This document shows positions 15,570 to 25,294 of a DNA stretch of 34,560 bases, in pieces (the stretch's first letter is position 1; each line of letters begins with the position of its first letter). The translations under genes and the position numbers were made by a program. The notes under the pieces were generated by a model, which had not been told where the DNA came from, ran no database searches, and was given only the letters and a program-made list of their open reading frames with translations. Source of the DNA: Gammaproteobacteria bacterium (GTDB lineage Bacteria; Pseudomonadota; Gammaproteobacteria; Eutrophobiales; Eutrophobiaceae). Where the stretch lies: assembly GCA_026710545.1 (NCBI GenBank), contig JAPOQU010000123.1:1-34560 (forward strand). The letters run 5' to 3'.

Positions 15570-18044
15570 TTAGAAGCGGTATTCGCCGGTCAGGTACCAG
15601 GCAAAATCGCGGGCCAGGACGTCGTTCTGCGTGCGCGCCGATCCCGAAAGCTCCGTGTAGAGTATGCGGCGCTTGTCAAAGATATTGTTCGCATGGAAGA
15701 TGAGCGAATACTTGTCGTTGGCGCTGTCCCAGCCTACGCTGGCATTCATCAGGCCGTGGGACTGCATTACGCTGCCAGGGTCGTTGGCCGGGTCAAAGAA
15801 CACCTTGGTCCGGTAGTTGTAATCCAACCGTGCAATAAGAGTGCCCATATCGCCGAGACCAAACTCCTTGATGAGCGAGGCGGCCAGCGACCAGCGCGGC
15901 ACCTGCGGCAACCTGTCGCCCTTGGCAGGGCCGCCCGTGTTAAATACGGAGGGGTCGGACTTCGTGATCACCGCATCGAGATGACCGATGGCCAGTTCAA
16001 GGAACAAGGTGTCAAGCGGCGACCAGCGCGATTCCAGTTCGAAACCCTTGATCTCGCCCTCACCGGCATTGTCAAGCTGCGGGGCGATACCTTCGGGCGC
16101 CAGGGTTTCCAGTTGAATGTCCGTGTAATCGGCATAGAAGGCGGCCACGTTCAGGACAAAGTTTCCGTTCGGGTGGTTATATTTGAAGCCGACTTCGAAA
16201 GATTCAACAAATTCCGGGTCGTAGGTAGGCGCCGCGGCGCCGAATACACCGGCATTACGCTGCTGTACGCCGCCGCTCTTGAACCCTTCCGAGTAGGTGA
16301 AGTAGGTCATCAAGCTGTCGTTCCAGTCGTAGGAAACATTGGCCATGGGGGTCCAGTCGTCGGCCTTCAGGGTAGTGGTGCCGTCGGCAATCAGCTTCAC
16401 CAGAATTCCGGTGGGGGCAATTACCGGAACCGCGGATTGAATATTCACAACGCCACTGTTACCCATGGGAAAGTGAACGCCGGGTGTACTATGCATTCCG
16501 TCACTGGTGACGATGAAATCCTTGGTATCGTCGGTGTAGCGTATACCGGCGGTAATACGCAGCTTGTCCGTTACGTCAAACGTACCCTGGGCAAAACCGG
16601 CAATACTTTCATGGTCGAACTTCGCGCCGCTTTCAATGTCGATTGTGGCAAAATCCACCGGGTTGTAGTTGTTGCCGTCTTCGGTGAAATAGAAGCCGCC
16701 TATGATCCATTGCAGGCGGTTGTTGACAGCCGTACCCAGCAACTGTATTTCCTGGGTAAACTGTTCCTGCGTGTAGATCTGATCTCTTACCCAGGACAAA
16801 TAGAAAGGAGTGCTGTCGCCATCATGGGCAAATTCACTGTCCACATCACGGTAGGCGGTTATGGACTTGATCTCCAGGTTGTCTGTGAGCTGCCAGTCAA
16901 CCGTGGCCGAGAAACCGTAGATATCGTGGTTGGAGTAGGTCGGCATGGTGCTGGTATTCTTACCCAGGGCGATGGTGTTGACATTGGCGCAATCCGGGTG
17001 GGTCCCGGCGATGTTCGCGGGTGTGGCGTCGCAATTACTGAATTCCCTCGCAAAAGGCGTGCCGGGGTTGCCGAAACCGGCCGGGCCGCCCAGCCCGGGG
17101 CCGCCGTTCGCAGGATGAAGCGGTGAATTGGCGCCCAGCATGAAATTATGGTTGAAAATATTTTGCCCTGGCGTCAGGTCCACGACGCGGTTGGGATTTT
17201 CCGTCACCACGCGGGCCTGGCCGTTTTCCCTGTCACGGGAGTAATCGCCGGTGATATTAACCTCGAAGTTGTTGTTCGCCTGCCAGCGCAGTGCGCCGCG
17301 GAAGGCGAGGGTATCATCGTCTCCTGTATCCATGCCATTGAGAGGATTGACCACGAAACCATCCTGGTCGAATTTGGCGACGGTCGCACTCATGTAGAGG
17401 TTGTCGCTCATCGGGACATTGACCTTGCCGAGCACGTCAAGCCGGTCATCGATGCCCACTCTCACCCGTACCTTGCCTTCGAATTCCTCGTGGGGTTTCT
17501 GGGTATGTATGGATATGGCGCCGCCCGTGGTGTTGCGGCCGAACAGGGTGCCCTGGGGGCCGCGCAGGACTTCAACCCGGTCAATATCGATGATGTCCAG
17601 CACCGAACCGATGCTGCGGGCGTAATAGACGCCATCCACGTAGATGCCCACACCCGGGTCTGCGGAAGGCAGAAAGTCACGCTGCCCGACACCGCGCAGG
17701 AACACGGCTGCGCTGTTGCCGCCGCCGCCGTTGGTGTTGATGTTGTCGAAAGACATGTTAGGCGTCAGCCCGGCAATTTCATCGATCCTTTGCACCCCGC
17801 GTGCTTCCAGGCTCTCGCCGCTGAACACGGATACTGCGATAGGGGTATCCTGTAAACCTTCTTCACGTTTCCTGGCTGTCACCGTGATTTCTTCCATCAG
17901 GGCGTCGATACCGCTTTCCTGTGCGTAGGTGAAACCACCCGGTTGCAACATGAACGGCAACGCCAGGATCGCCGCCAGCGTATATCTCTTCGAATTTGTC
18001 TCAGCCCGATTACTGATGTTTTCGGTTACCGGTAACGTCTTCAC
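15570..18044 (-). CDS. TonB-dependent receptor
   Basis: The 824-residue receptor begins with a GTG (GGGAAGA ribosome-binding site nearby) and an extended N-terminus with a hydrophobic export segment around residues 25-41. The TonB-box/plug start MEEITVTARKREEGLQD is near residue 50, the RGPQGTLFGRNTTGGAI signature near residue 160, and the barrel ends with GEYRF, whose final phenylalanine marks outer-membrane insertion. It belongs to the same broad class as the receptor at 2674-5175 but is only distantly similar in the barrel. The substrate is unknown; its position at the edge of the catabolic locus suggests organic nutrient uptake. It is divergent from ftsK, across a 225-base AT-rich gap that must hold both promoters. 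Confidence 0.96.
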   Translation of the reverse strand: MKTLPVTENISNRAETNSKRYTLAAILALPFMLQPGGFTYAQESGIDALMEEITVTARKREEGLQDTPIAVSVFSGESLEARGVQRIDEIAGLTPNMSFDNINTNGGGGNSAAVFLRGVGQRDFLPSADPGVGIYVDGVYYARSIGSVLDIIDIDRVEVLRGPQGTLFGRNTTGGAISIHTQKPHEEFEGKVRVRVGIDDRLDVLGKVNVPMSDNLYMSATVAKFDQDGFVVNPLNGMDTGDDDTLAFRGALRWQANNNFEVNITGDYSRDRENGQARVVTENPNRVVDLTPGQNIFNHNFMLGANSPLHPANGGPGLGGPAGFGNPGTPFAREFSNCDATPANIAGTHPDCANVNTIALGKNTSTMPTYSNHDIYGFSATVDWQLTDNLEIKSITAYRDVDSEFAHDGDSTPFYLSWVRDQIYTQEQFTQEIQLLGTAVNNRLQWIIGGFYFTEDGNNYNPVDFATIDIESGAKFDHESIAGFAQGTFDVTDKLRITAGIRYTDDTKDFIVTSDGMHSTPGVHFPMGNSGVVNIQSAVPVIAPTGILVKLIADGTTTLKADDWTPMANVSYDWNDSLMTYFTYSEGFKSGGVQQRNAGVFGAAAPTYDPEFVESFEVGFKYNHPNGNFVLNVAAFYADYTDIQLETLAPEGIAPQLDNAGEGEIKGFELESRWSPLDTLFLELAIGHLDAVITKSDPSVFNTGGPAKGDRLPQVPRWSLAASLIKEFGLGDMGTLIARLDYNYRTKVFFDPANDPGSVMQSHGLMNASVGWDSANDKYSLIFHANNIFDKRRILYTELSGSARTQNDVLARDFAWYLTGEYRF

Positions 18045-18269
18045 TGATCTTCCCCTCGGTTTGAATTGTAAATTTCGGGGCGTACTTTATCTTTTTTGCG
18101 CCGTCATTGCAATCAAACAGGCCAAACAGGCCAAATATATGCCTAAATTCATTAAAAATTCGCAATACAGCCGTCTTCCCGGCAAAAAAAAGGAAGCAGC
18201 GGAAACTGTCCTTCCATTTTTTCACAATAAATCATACTATTCCCGGATGATAATTTTACCGGGTACAGT

Positions 18270-20594
18270 GTGAAACACGCCTCGAAAAGAAGTAAAAACG
18301 GCGCCACTCCAGGCCGCCAGGTGGTACGCTACCTGAAGGAAATCGGCGTTATTTTCAAGGCGGCGGCTGGGCTGTTTGTCGCCCTGTCGTTAATTACTTA
18401 CCATCCTTCCGACCCGGGCTGGTCCCAGGCGGTCAGTGTCGACGAAATCCACAACGGCGGCGGAATTGTCGGGGCGTACATTGCCAACATCCTGCTTTAT
18501 GTTTTCGGTTACCCGGGTTACCTGTTCCCGCTTGTTTTGATCCTGGACGGCTGGCGTGTTTTCACGTCGCGCCGGGGTGAACTGTCTGTCAACCATATGG
18601 TGAGCGTAGTGGCGGCCAGATTTACCGGTTTAATCCTGCTGTATTGCGGCCTGTGCGCTTTGGCCTGGATGCATATGCAGGGGGGGGCGGAGTTGCCGGC
18701 GTATACGGCCGGGCAGGCCAGCAACGCCGGCGGGATCCTGGGGATAGCCCTGGGCTCATTGTTGTACGGCGTGTTCGGTTTTTCCGGCAGTACGCTGCTG
18801 ATGCTGGCCGCCCTGCTGGTGGGCGTCACCTTGTATGCCGAACTGTCATGGCTGTGGCTGATTGAGAGGACCGGGTATATTACAATAAGAATATTCGGTA
18901 AATTAATGGTTTATTCGAATAAGTTAATGCAATATATTCAGTCTTCGCAGGTAAAGAAGGAAAGGGTGAACCTGGTTCGGAAACAACAGCAGAAAGACAG
19001 GAACAGAGCGCCGCCGCGTATTGAACCGGTCATTGCCAAAGTGGAGATCAGCGGCCGCGCCGAGGCGGAAAAACAGGCGCCCCTGTTTGAGCCATCGCCT
19101 GATTCAGCGCTGCCGCCGCTGGGATTGCTGGACCCGCCCAAGCCGTCACAGGGCAGCTATTCGGAGGCGGATCTTGAGGCCATGTCGCGCCAGGTGGAGT
19201 TGAAACTGCTTGATTTCAACATCCAGGTGGAAGTGGTTGCGGTCCACCCCGGTCCGGTCATCACCCGCTTCGAACTGCAACCGGCGCCGGGTGTGAAAGG
19301 CAGCCAGATCAGCAACCTGTCGAAAGACCTGGCCCGCTCGTTGCTGGTGGTCAGCGTGCGCGTCGTTGACGTGATTCCCGGGAAATCCGTCATTGGACTG
19401 GAAATACCCAACTCGACCCGCGAACTGGTCACCCTGAGCGAGATATTGAGTTCCAAGGAGTATGAGGAAGTCAATTCGCCTACGGCGCTGGGGTTGGGGA
19501 AAGACATCAGCGGCCACCCCGTTGTCATGGACCTGAGCCGCATGCCGCACCTGCTGGTTGCCGGCACAACCGGTTCGGGCAAATCCGTAGCCATAAACGC
19601 CATGGTCCTGAGCCTGCTGTATAAGTCTCCCCCCCGTAAAATCCGCTTGATCATGATCGATCCGAAGATGCTCGAACTGTCCGTTTACGAGGGCATACCC
19701 CATTTATTGACGCCGGTAGTTACGGATATGAAAGAAGCGGCAAACTCCTTGCGCTGGTGTGTGGCGGAAATGGAACGCCGTTATCAATTGATGGCGGCGC
19801 TGGGGGTAAGAAATATCAACGGTTATAACAAGAAACTTGAAGAAGCCAGGAGCCGGAGCCAGCCGCTTACGGATCCGCTTTTTATACCCGTCAATGACGA
19901 GGATGAAGCGCCGGAACTGGAGGAGCTGCCCTACATTGTCATCCTCATCGATGAACTGGCGGACATGATGATGACCGTGGGCAAAAAAGTGGAGGAATTG
20001 ATCGCCCGTCTGGCGCAGAAGGCCCGGGCTGCCGGTGTACACCTGATCCTGGCTACGCAACGCCCGTCAGTAGATGTCATTACGGGCCTGATCAAGGCCA
20101 ACATTCCCTGCCGGATTGCCTTCCAGGTCTCTTCCAAGGTCGACTCCCGCACCATCCTGGACCAGATGGGCGCGGAAAACCTGCTTGGACACGGGGATAT
20201 GCTGTTCCTGCCGCCCGGCACCAGCGTGCCGATAAGGGTGCACGGCGCGTTTGTTGATGACCATGAGGTACACAAGGTTGTCAAGGATATCAAGAGTCGC
20301 GGCGGTCCGAACTACATTAATGATATCACCCTGGACCAGGGCGGCGGCGACGTCGCGTCCATTCCGGGCCTGGAGCCTGTCTCCGATGATGCCGACCCGC
20401 TCTACGACGAGGCCGTCCGGATCGTGACGGAAACCCGCAAGACGTCCATTTCCTATATCCAGCGCAGGCTCAAGATAGGTTACAACCGCGCCGCCAGGAT
20501 CGTCGAAGAGATGGAAGCAAGCGGCCTGGTAGGCCCCCTGGAAGCGAACGGCAGCCGGGAGATACTTGCGGGGCCGCCACCGCCGGTGGATTGA
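18270..20594 (+). CDS. ftsK: DNA translocase FtsK
   Basis: This 774-residue FtsK has an N-terminal membrane domain with about four transmembrane segments (residues 25-200), a short basic linker and the motor. The motor carries Walker A GTTGSGKS at residues 432-439, a Walker B segment [14 protein letters not shown], and the C-terminal winged-helix gamma domain ([24 protein letters not shown]) that reads KOPS sequences. It moves chromosome ends across the division septum and activates XerCD recombination at dif. The linker is short compared with the 1329-residue E. coli protein, as in many other bacteria. The start is a GTG at 18270 without an obvious ribosome-binding site. Downstream are lolA, rarA and serS in the standard gammaproteobacterial order, interrupted by a repeat. 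Confidence 0.97.
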   Translation: MKHASKRSKNGATPGRQVVRYLKEIGVIFKAAAGLFVALSLITYHPSDPGWSQAVSVDEIHNGGGIVGAYIANILLYVFGYPGYLFPLVLILDGWRVFTSRRGELSVNHMVSVVAARFTGLILLYCGLCALAWMHMQGGAELPAYTAGQASNAGGILGIALGSLLYGVFGFSGSTLLMLAALLVGVTLYAELSWLWLIERTGYITIRIFGKLMVYSNKLMQYIQSSQVKKERVNLVRKQQQKDRNRAPPRIEPVIAKVEISGRAEAEKQAPLFEPSPDSALPPLGLLDPPKPSQGSYSEADLEAMSRQVELKLLDFNIQVEVVAVHPGPVITRFELQPAPGVKGSQISNLSKDLARSLLVVSVRVVDVIPGKSVIGLEIPNSTRELVTLSEILSSKEYEEVNSPTALGLGKDISGHPVVMDLSRMPHLLVAGTTGSGKSVAINAMVLSLLYKSPPRKIRLIMIDPKMLELSVYEGIPHLLTPVVTDMKEAANSLRWCVAEMERRYQLMAALGVRNINGYNKKLEEARSRSQPLTDPLFIPVNDEDEAPELEELPYIVILIDELADMMMTVGKKVEELIARLAQKARAAGVHLILATQRPSVDVITGLIKANIPCRIAFQVSSKVDSRTILDQMGAENLLGHGDMLFLPPGTSVPIRVHGAFVDDHEVHKVVKDIKSRGGPNYINDITLDQGGGDVASIPGLEPVSDDADPLYDEAVRIVTETRKTSISYIQRRLKIGYNRAARIVEEMEASGLVGPLEANGSREILAGPPPPVD

Positions 20595-20596
20595 TT

Positions 20597-20806
20597 TATC
20601 CGCAGATTACGCAGATTAGCGCAGATGACTAATCCGCAGATTACGCAGATGAAATGATGATTCTTATTCACATTTGCTTAAGTTCAGTCGGTAGCAATAC
20701 AATCAGCCAGGACAAGGAATCACAGAATAAATCACAAATAATCTGCGCTAATCTGCGTAATCTGCGGATTAGTCATCTGCGTTCATCTGCGCTCATCTGC
20801 GGATTA
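20597..20806. repeat. Interspersed ATCTGCG-type repeat cluster with inverted arms
   Basis: The stretch is built of short units such as ATCCGCAGATTACGCAG and ATCTGCGTAATCTGCGGATT. A 31-base arm at 20620-20650 is the exact reverse complement of 20751-20781, so the element could fold into a long hairpin with a 100-base loop. This kind of repeat is seen in intergenic regions of many environmental bacterial genomes. Here it lies between ftsK and lolA and runs into the lolA reading frame, encoding residues 29-51 of the predicted protein. Confidence 0.85.
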
Positions 20807-21415
20807 ATTGTTTCTCTGTCTCTGAGCGCAGCTACCAACCCGCTGGATGTATTTCTCGAGGGACTGGAAACGTTTTCTGCCGATTTTGAACAACAGCTGA
20901 TCGATTCATCCGGTGAGGTGCTGGAGACGAGCACAGGCTCCGTGCTGTTGCGCCGTCCCGGCATGTTCTCCTGGTCTTACCGCGAACCTTATACACAGGA
21001 GATCATCAGCGACGGCAAGTCCCTCTGGGTGTACGAGGAAGACCTGGAACAGGTTACCATCAGCGATGCATCCGAAGCCGTGGAAGATACTCCCGCACTG
21101 ATTTTCAGCGGCCGTTACAGTATTGACGAACATTACGTGGTTCATGAACTTGAGGACGAGGCCGGACTCGCCTGGCTGGAATTGACGCCCCGGAACATCG
21201 AAGCGCAGTACCGCGCCCTGCGGCTGGCATTCGCCGGCGCTGAGCTTTCCGGCATGATATTGTTTGACAGCCTGGGGCAGACACTGTTGATTTCCTTTGA
21301 GAACACCCGGCGCAACCCGGACCTGAAGCGGGAACTGTTCCGGTTTACGCCTGCCGGCAACATTGACGTCATCGATGCCAGGCAGGCCGCCAACCCACTC
21401 TCCCGTGACCTCTGA
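20654..21415 (+). CDS. lolA: Outer-membrane lipoprotein carrier LolA, with repeat-derived N-terminus
   Basis: The conserved LolA domain starts near residue 61 ([20 protein letters not shown]) and runs to the end; it includes the LRRPGMFSW and [10 protein letters not shown] strands typical of the family. LolA takes lipoproteins from the inner-membrane LolCDE complex and carries them through the periplasm to LolB. Position between ftsK and rarA confirms the identity. The N-terminus is odd. From the first ATG (20654) there are about 60 residues before the mature domain instead of about 20, and residues 29-51 are encoded by the interspersed repeat. The hydrophobic stretch [15 protein letters not shown] just before the mature domain could still act as an export signal. 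No clear ribosome-binding site is visible at 20654, and no closer in-frame start is seen. Confidence 0.9.
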   Translation: MMILIHICLSSVGSNTISQDKESQNKSQIICANLRNLRISHLRSSALICGLIVSLSLSAATNPLDVFLEGLETFSADFEQQLIDSSGEVLETSTGSVLLRRPGMFSWSYREPYTQEIISDGKSLWVYEEDLEQVTISDASEAVEDTPALIFSGRYSIDEHYVVHELEDEAGLAWLELTPRNIEAQYRALRLAFAGAELSGMILFDSLGQTLLISFENTRRNPDLKRELFRFTPAGNIDVIDARQAANPLSRDL

Positions 21416-22715
21416 AACCAATGAATACCGGCCGCTGGCGGACCGTATGCGGCCCGGGACCCTGGCCGATTTTGCCGGGCAGGAACACCTGATCGGACCC
21501 GATAAGCCGTTGCGCCTGGCCATCGAAAGAGGCCAGTTGCATTCCATGGTATTCTGGGGCGCGCCGGGCACGGGCAAGACAACCCTGGCCCGTATCATAT
21601 CCACCTCGTGCAATGCGCAGTTCCTCACTATCTCGGCGGTATTGAGCGGCGTAAAGGAGATCAGGGAGGCTATCGGCAAGGCGCGCCAGTACCGGGAAGT
21701 GTACGACAAGGATACCGTATTGTTTGTCGACGAGGCGCACCGTTTCAACAAGTCACAGCAGGATGCGTTCCTGCCGCACGTGGAAAACGGCACCATCACG
21801 TTTGTCGGGGCCACGACTGAGAACCCGTCATTCGAACTGAATAACGCCTTGTTGTCGAGGGTGCGCGTTTACGTCCTGAAGCCGCTGGCGACAGAGGCTG
21901 TTCGCAGGGTTGTTGAACAGGGCCTGCAGGACTGCGAGCGGGGCCTGGGTGACAAAAACCTGCAAATCACCGGCGAGGCGCTGGAACTGCTGGTAGAGAG
22001 TGCCGACGGCGATGCCAGGCGCGCCCTGAACCTGCTGGAGATTGCCGCCGACCTGGCCGCCGCCGACGGCATAACCGGCGCACTGGTGCAGGAGGTGATA
22101 AGCGGTTCGAGTTACCGCCGCTTCGACAAGGGCGGCGATATGTTTTACGAACAGATATCCGCATTGCACAAATCCGTACGCGGCTCGGCGCCGGATGCGG
22201 CCCTGTACTGGTTTGCGCGGATGCTTGATGGCGGCTGCGACCCCCTGTATATTGCGAGGAGGGTAGTGCGCATGGCCTCTGAGGATATAGGGAATGCCGA
22301 CCCCAGGGGATTGCGCCTGGCCCTGGATGCCTGGGAGACGCAGGAACGGCTGGGTACGCCGGAGGGCGAACTGGCCATTGCCCAGGCATTAGTCTTCCTG
22401 GCTTGTGCTCCCAAGAGTAACGCGGTATACAAGGCGTATAATGCTGCGCTGGAAGATGTCAAGTCCACTGCCTCGGCAGATGTGCCGTTACACCTGCGTA
22501 ATGCGCCTTCAGGACTGATGAAGGAGATGGGTTACGGCAAGGAATACAGGTACGCCCATGACGAACCGGATGCCTATGCGGCCGGAGAGAGTTATTTTCC
22601 CGACGGTATGACGGCCCGCCAGTATTATTACCCCGCGAACCGGGGGCTCGAGATTCAGATAGCGGAGAAACTGGCCCGCCTGCGAAAACTGGACGAAAAG
22701 ACACAGAAAAAATAG
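21363..22715 (+). CDS. rarA: Replication-associated recombination protein A (RarA/MgsA)
   Basis: This AAA+ ATPase acts at stalled replication forks and belongs to the clamp-loader-related RarA/WRNIP1 family. Walker A is GAPGTGKT, Walker B is [15 protein letters not shown], and the C-terminal tetramerisation domain ends with the typical [10 protein letters not shown] segment. At 450 residues it is the usual length. The start is uncertain: the ATG at 21363 overlaps lolA by 53 bases, the ATG at 21375 by 41, and a GTG at 21405 by only 11. The conserved region begins at [18 protein letters not shown], so all three are possible. The gene is between lolA and serS as in E. coli, and the overlap with lolA suggests coupled translation. 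Confidence 0.96.
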   Translation: MTSSMPGRPPTHSPVTSETNEYRPLADRMRPGTLADFAGQEHLIGPDKPLRLAIERGQLHSMVFWGAPGTGKTTLARIISTSCNAQFLTISAVLSGVKEIREAIGKARQYREVYDKDTVLFVDEAHRFNKSQQDAFLPHVENGTITFVGATTENPSFELNNALLSRVRVYVLKPLATEAVRRVVEQGLQDCERGLGDKNLQITGEALELLVESADGDARRALNLLEIAADLAAADGITGALVQEVISGSSYRRFDKGGDMFYEQISALHKSVRGSAPDAALYWFARMLDGGCDPLYIARRVVRMASEDIGNADPRGLRLALDAWETQERLGTPEGELAIAQALVFLACAPKSNAVYKAYNAALEDVKSTASADVPLHLRNAPSGLMKEMGYGKEYRYAHDEPDAYAAGESYFPDGMTARQYYYPANRGLEIQIAEKLARLRKLDEKTQKK

Positions 22716-22732
22716 TCGATTGTTTCACCAAA

Positions 22733-24040
22733 ATGCTTGATCCACACCTGTTACGTAATGATATTGAGGCCGTCGGCAAGGCGCTGGCCAGGCGCGGCTA
22801 TGAGCTGGATACGGAGCGGTTCCGGTCCCTGGAGTGGCGGCGCAAGAAGGTCCAGGTGTCGACGGAAAAGCTGCAGGCGAAGCGAAACCGCCAGTCGAAG
22901 CAAATAGGCAAGGCAAAAGCCGCGGGGGAGGATATCGAGCCGTTGCTGGAGCAGGTCGCGTCCCTGGGTGAGAAACTGAAGTCCCGCCAGGCTGATCTGG
23001 ACGCGCTACAGGAGGAACTGAACGAGTTTCTGCGCGAAGTACCTAATATCCCCCATTCCAGCGTGCCCGCCGGCGCAAAAGAGGAAGATAACAAGGAAAT
23101 ACGGCGCTGGGGCGTATTAAGTCCGATGGATTTTGTGCCCAAGGACCATACATCGCTGGGTGAGGCACTGAATTTACTTGATTTCGAAGCAGCTACCCGG
23201 ATTGCCGGGTCACGTTTCGTCGTCATGCAGGGCGCACTGGCCCGTCTGCACCGGGCCTTGATCCAGTTCATGTTAGATGTACATGTAAATGAACATGAAT
23301 ACCTGGAGGTTAATGTCCCTTACCTGGTGAATCCCGACAGCCTGTTCGGCACCGGGCAATTGCCCAAGTTCGCCGATGACCAGTTTCATGTTGAAAAACA
23401 GGACCTTTACCTCATTCCTACTGCGGAGGTGCCGGTTACCAACATCGCCAGGGACATGATCTTCGGCAATGCGGAGATACCCCTGAAATACGTTTGCCAT
23501 TCACCGTGTTTTCGCAGTGAGGCGGGATCCTACGGGCAGGATACCCGGGGCATGATCCGCCAGCACCAGTTTGAAAAGGTGGAACTGGTACAGGTTGTCC
23601 GTCCCGATGACTCCTACCAGGTCCTGGAAGAGTTGACCGATCACGCCGAAACCATCCTGCAGCGATTGCAACTGCCGTACCGGGTGGTAACCCTGTGCGG
23701 CGGCGACCTCGGGTTTTCCGCCGCCAAGACCTACGACCTGGAGGTATGGCTGCCGAGCCAGCGACGCTACCGGGAAATATCTTCGTGCAGCAATTTTGAG
23801 GACTTCCAGGCCAGACGCATGAGCGCGCGCTGGCGCAATCCCGCCACCGGCAAGCCGGAACTGGTGCATACGCTGAACGGGTCGGGCCTGGCCGTAGGCC
23901 GTACCCTGATAGCCATCATGGAAAACTTCCAGGACGGGGACGGCCGCATCCATATACCGGAAGTCCTGCATCCCTACATGGGCGGGATCACCGTCATTCC
24001 TGCGGATCAATCTGATTCCCGCGCAAGCGGGAATCTATAA
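22733..24040 (+). CDS. serS: Seryl-tRNA synthetase
   Basis: This 435-residue class II synthetase charges tRNA-Ser (and tRNA-Sec where present). The N-terminal coiled-coil arm that binds the long variable arm of tRNA-Ser spans about residues 30-100. The catalytic domain has motif 2 ([20 protein letters not shown]) and motif 3 ([16 protein letters not shown]). It begins 17 bases after rarA, with no obvious ribosome-binding site. The conserved protein should end near YMGGITVIP; the last residues (SDSRASGNL) are encoded by one arm of an interspersed inverted repeat at 24015-24065, so the native stop was probably replaced by this element. Function should not be affected since the tail lies after the conserved fold. 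Confidence 0.98.
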   Translation: MLDPHLLRNDIEAVGKALARRGYELDTERFRSLEWRRKKVQVSTEKLQAKRNRQSKQIGKAKAAGEDIEPLLEQVASLGEKLKSRQADLDALQEELNEFLREVPNIPHSSVPAGAKEEDNKEIRRWGVLSPMDFVPKDHTSLGEALNLLDFEAATRIAGSRFVVMQGALARLHRALIQFMLDVHVNEHEYLEVNVPYLVNPDSLFGTGQLPKFADDQFHVEKQDLYLIPTAEVPVTNIARDMIFGNAEIPLKYVCHSPCFRSEAGSYGQDTRGMIRQHQFEKVELVQVVRPDDSYQVLEELTDHAETILQRLQLPYRVVTLCGGDLGFSAAKTYDLEVWLPSQRRYREISSCSNFEDFQARRMSARWRNPATGKPELVHTLNGSGLAVGRTLIAIMENFQDGDGRIHIPEVLHPYMGGITVIPADQSDSRASGNL

Positions 24041-24065
24041 CTATGCGTCCCGCTTGCGCGGGAAT
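24015..24065. repeat. Interspersed inverted repeat at the serS 3' end
   Basis: ATTCCCGCGCAAGCGGGA at 24015-24032 is the exact reverse complement of 24048-24065. The left arm codes for the tail of SerRS and the stop codon lies in the loop. Neighbouring sequence (GCGGGGATGACGGG) matches the style of short repeats common in proteobacteria. It could also work as a transcript hairpin, but has no T-tract. Confidence 0.85.
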
Positions 24066-24109
24066 GGCGGGATAGTCGCGGGGATGACGGGAAGTTCAAC
24101 AGGTTGTAA

Positions 24110-25264
24110 GTGAACAGTTCAGTCATGCGCGGCCGCGATATCGGGTTGGCGATATTGCTGGCGGCAATCGCTGCCGGGTCTATCGGCGGTCTTGTCTATA
24201 ATGTTTTCCCCTTGTATATGGGGCCGCTCCAGGACTCCACGGGGCTGAGTAACAGCCAGATAGGTTTTATTGCCGGCGCGTTCTTCCTGGGCACCAACCT
24301 GACCGGTATTTCCGCCTTCTTCTGGGTCAGGAGCGCTTCGCTCATGTATATCGCGTTGGTGACGACCCTGTCACTCATCCTGTTCCTGCTGCTGGCTGCC
24401 CGCATCGACAGTTTTATATTGCAACTGGTCATTACGTCTCTTATCGGCGCGGCATCAGGCGCCCTGTACGCCATATCAACCACGTTGATAGGCGGTACGC
24501 GCAATACCCCGCGCTGGTTTGGGATCAAGTTCACCGTCGAGTGTCTGGCAGGCGCCATTTTACTGTTTGTCCTGCCGGTCACGCTGATACCCGGGCTGGG
24601 TTTTACCGGGGTCGTTATCGGGATGGTGTTGATGATCCTGGTGTTTGCGCCCGTACTCGCGTTCATATCGCGCCGCCGGCTGCCTGAGCAGGAGGAAGCT
24701 TCTCCGATCACCGCAATCGGGGCTGAAAACACAAGACTGCCCGTCTGGCTTGCCCTGGCCTCGCTGGTGTTCTACTTTATCGGCGCTTCGGCAATCTGGA
24801 CCTTCCTGGAACGCCTTGCGACCGATAATCAATTTGACCCCTCGGCCACAGGCTTGATGCTGGGCATCACGCTGTTGTTTGCCGTTATCGGTTCCGCGCT
24901 CACGGGGGTCACAGGCGACCGCTTCGGCAATTTCCCGCCCTATATCGTGTATAGCATCATGCTGGTCGCGGGAGTTTTGCTGCTCTGCCTGACGGACAAT
25001 TTCATAGTCTTCTCCATCGGCGCCTATGCCTTCATGCTGGCCTGGTCCGCATCGGACGGGTACCAGTACGCCATCGTGGCAGACGTTGACCCTGACGGCA
25101 GGCATATCGTGCTGGCCGTGCCTGCGATGGGTGTCGGGTCCATGATCGGACCCATACTCGCGGGCTATCTCTATTCAGAAGGTACAACCGCGTGGTTGTT
25201 CATCATGGTGCTGGTGACGATCGCAATTGCAGTCCTGCTGGCGCGCACAAGCAGCTCAGAGTAA
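24110..25264 (+). CDS. Major facilitator superfamily transporter
   Basis: A 384-residue membrane protein with about twelve hydrophobic segments, a positively charged central loop (FISRRRLPEQEE) between the two six-helix bundles, and glycine-rich helices typical of MFS carriers. It moves a small solute across the inner membrane by a secondary mechanism; the substrate cannot be predicted. The start is either the GTG at 24110 or the ATG at 24125; neither has a strong ribosome-binding site, and the first helix begins after both. It stands alone between serS and the convergent pntB gene, separated from pntB by only 30 bases, with no recognisable strong terminator. Confidence 0.88.
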   Translation: MNSSVMRGRDIGLAILLAAIAAGSIGGLVYNVFPLYMGPLQDSTGLSNSQIGFIAGAFFLGTNLTGISAFFWVRSASLMYIALVTTLSLILFLLLAARIDSFILQLVITSLIGAASGALYAISTTLIGGTRNTPRWFGIKFTVECLAGAILLFVLPVTLIPGLGFTGVVIGMVLMILVFAPVLAFISRRRLPEQEEASPITAIGAENTRLPVWLALASLVFYFIGASAIWTFLERLATDNQFDPSATGLMLGITLLFAVIGSALTGVTGDRFGNFPPYIVYSIMLVAGVLLLCLTDNFIVFSIGAYAFMLAWSASDGYQYAIVADVDPDGRHIVLAVPAMGVGSMIGPILAGYLYSEGTTAWLFIMVLVTIAIAVLLARTSSSE

Positions 25265-25294
25265 CCAATATTCAGCAGCTACAGTAAACTGATA

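Noticed and set aside
15693..17126. 477-codon plus-strand frame opposite the second TonB-dependent receptor
   Set aside because: The receptor gene on the minus strand has complete signatures; the antisense frame is a compositional by-product.
20597..20806. CRISPR or phage attachment structure between ftsK and lolA
   Set aside because: The units are not separated by unique spacers, and the element is an inverted interspersed repeat.
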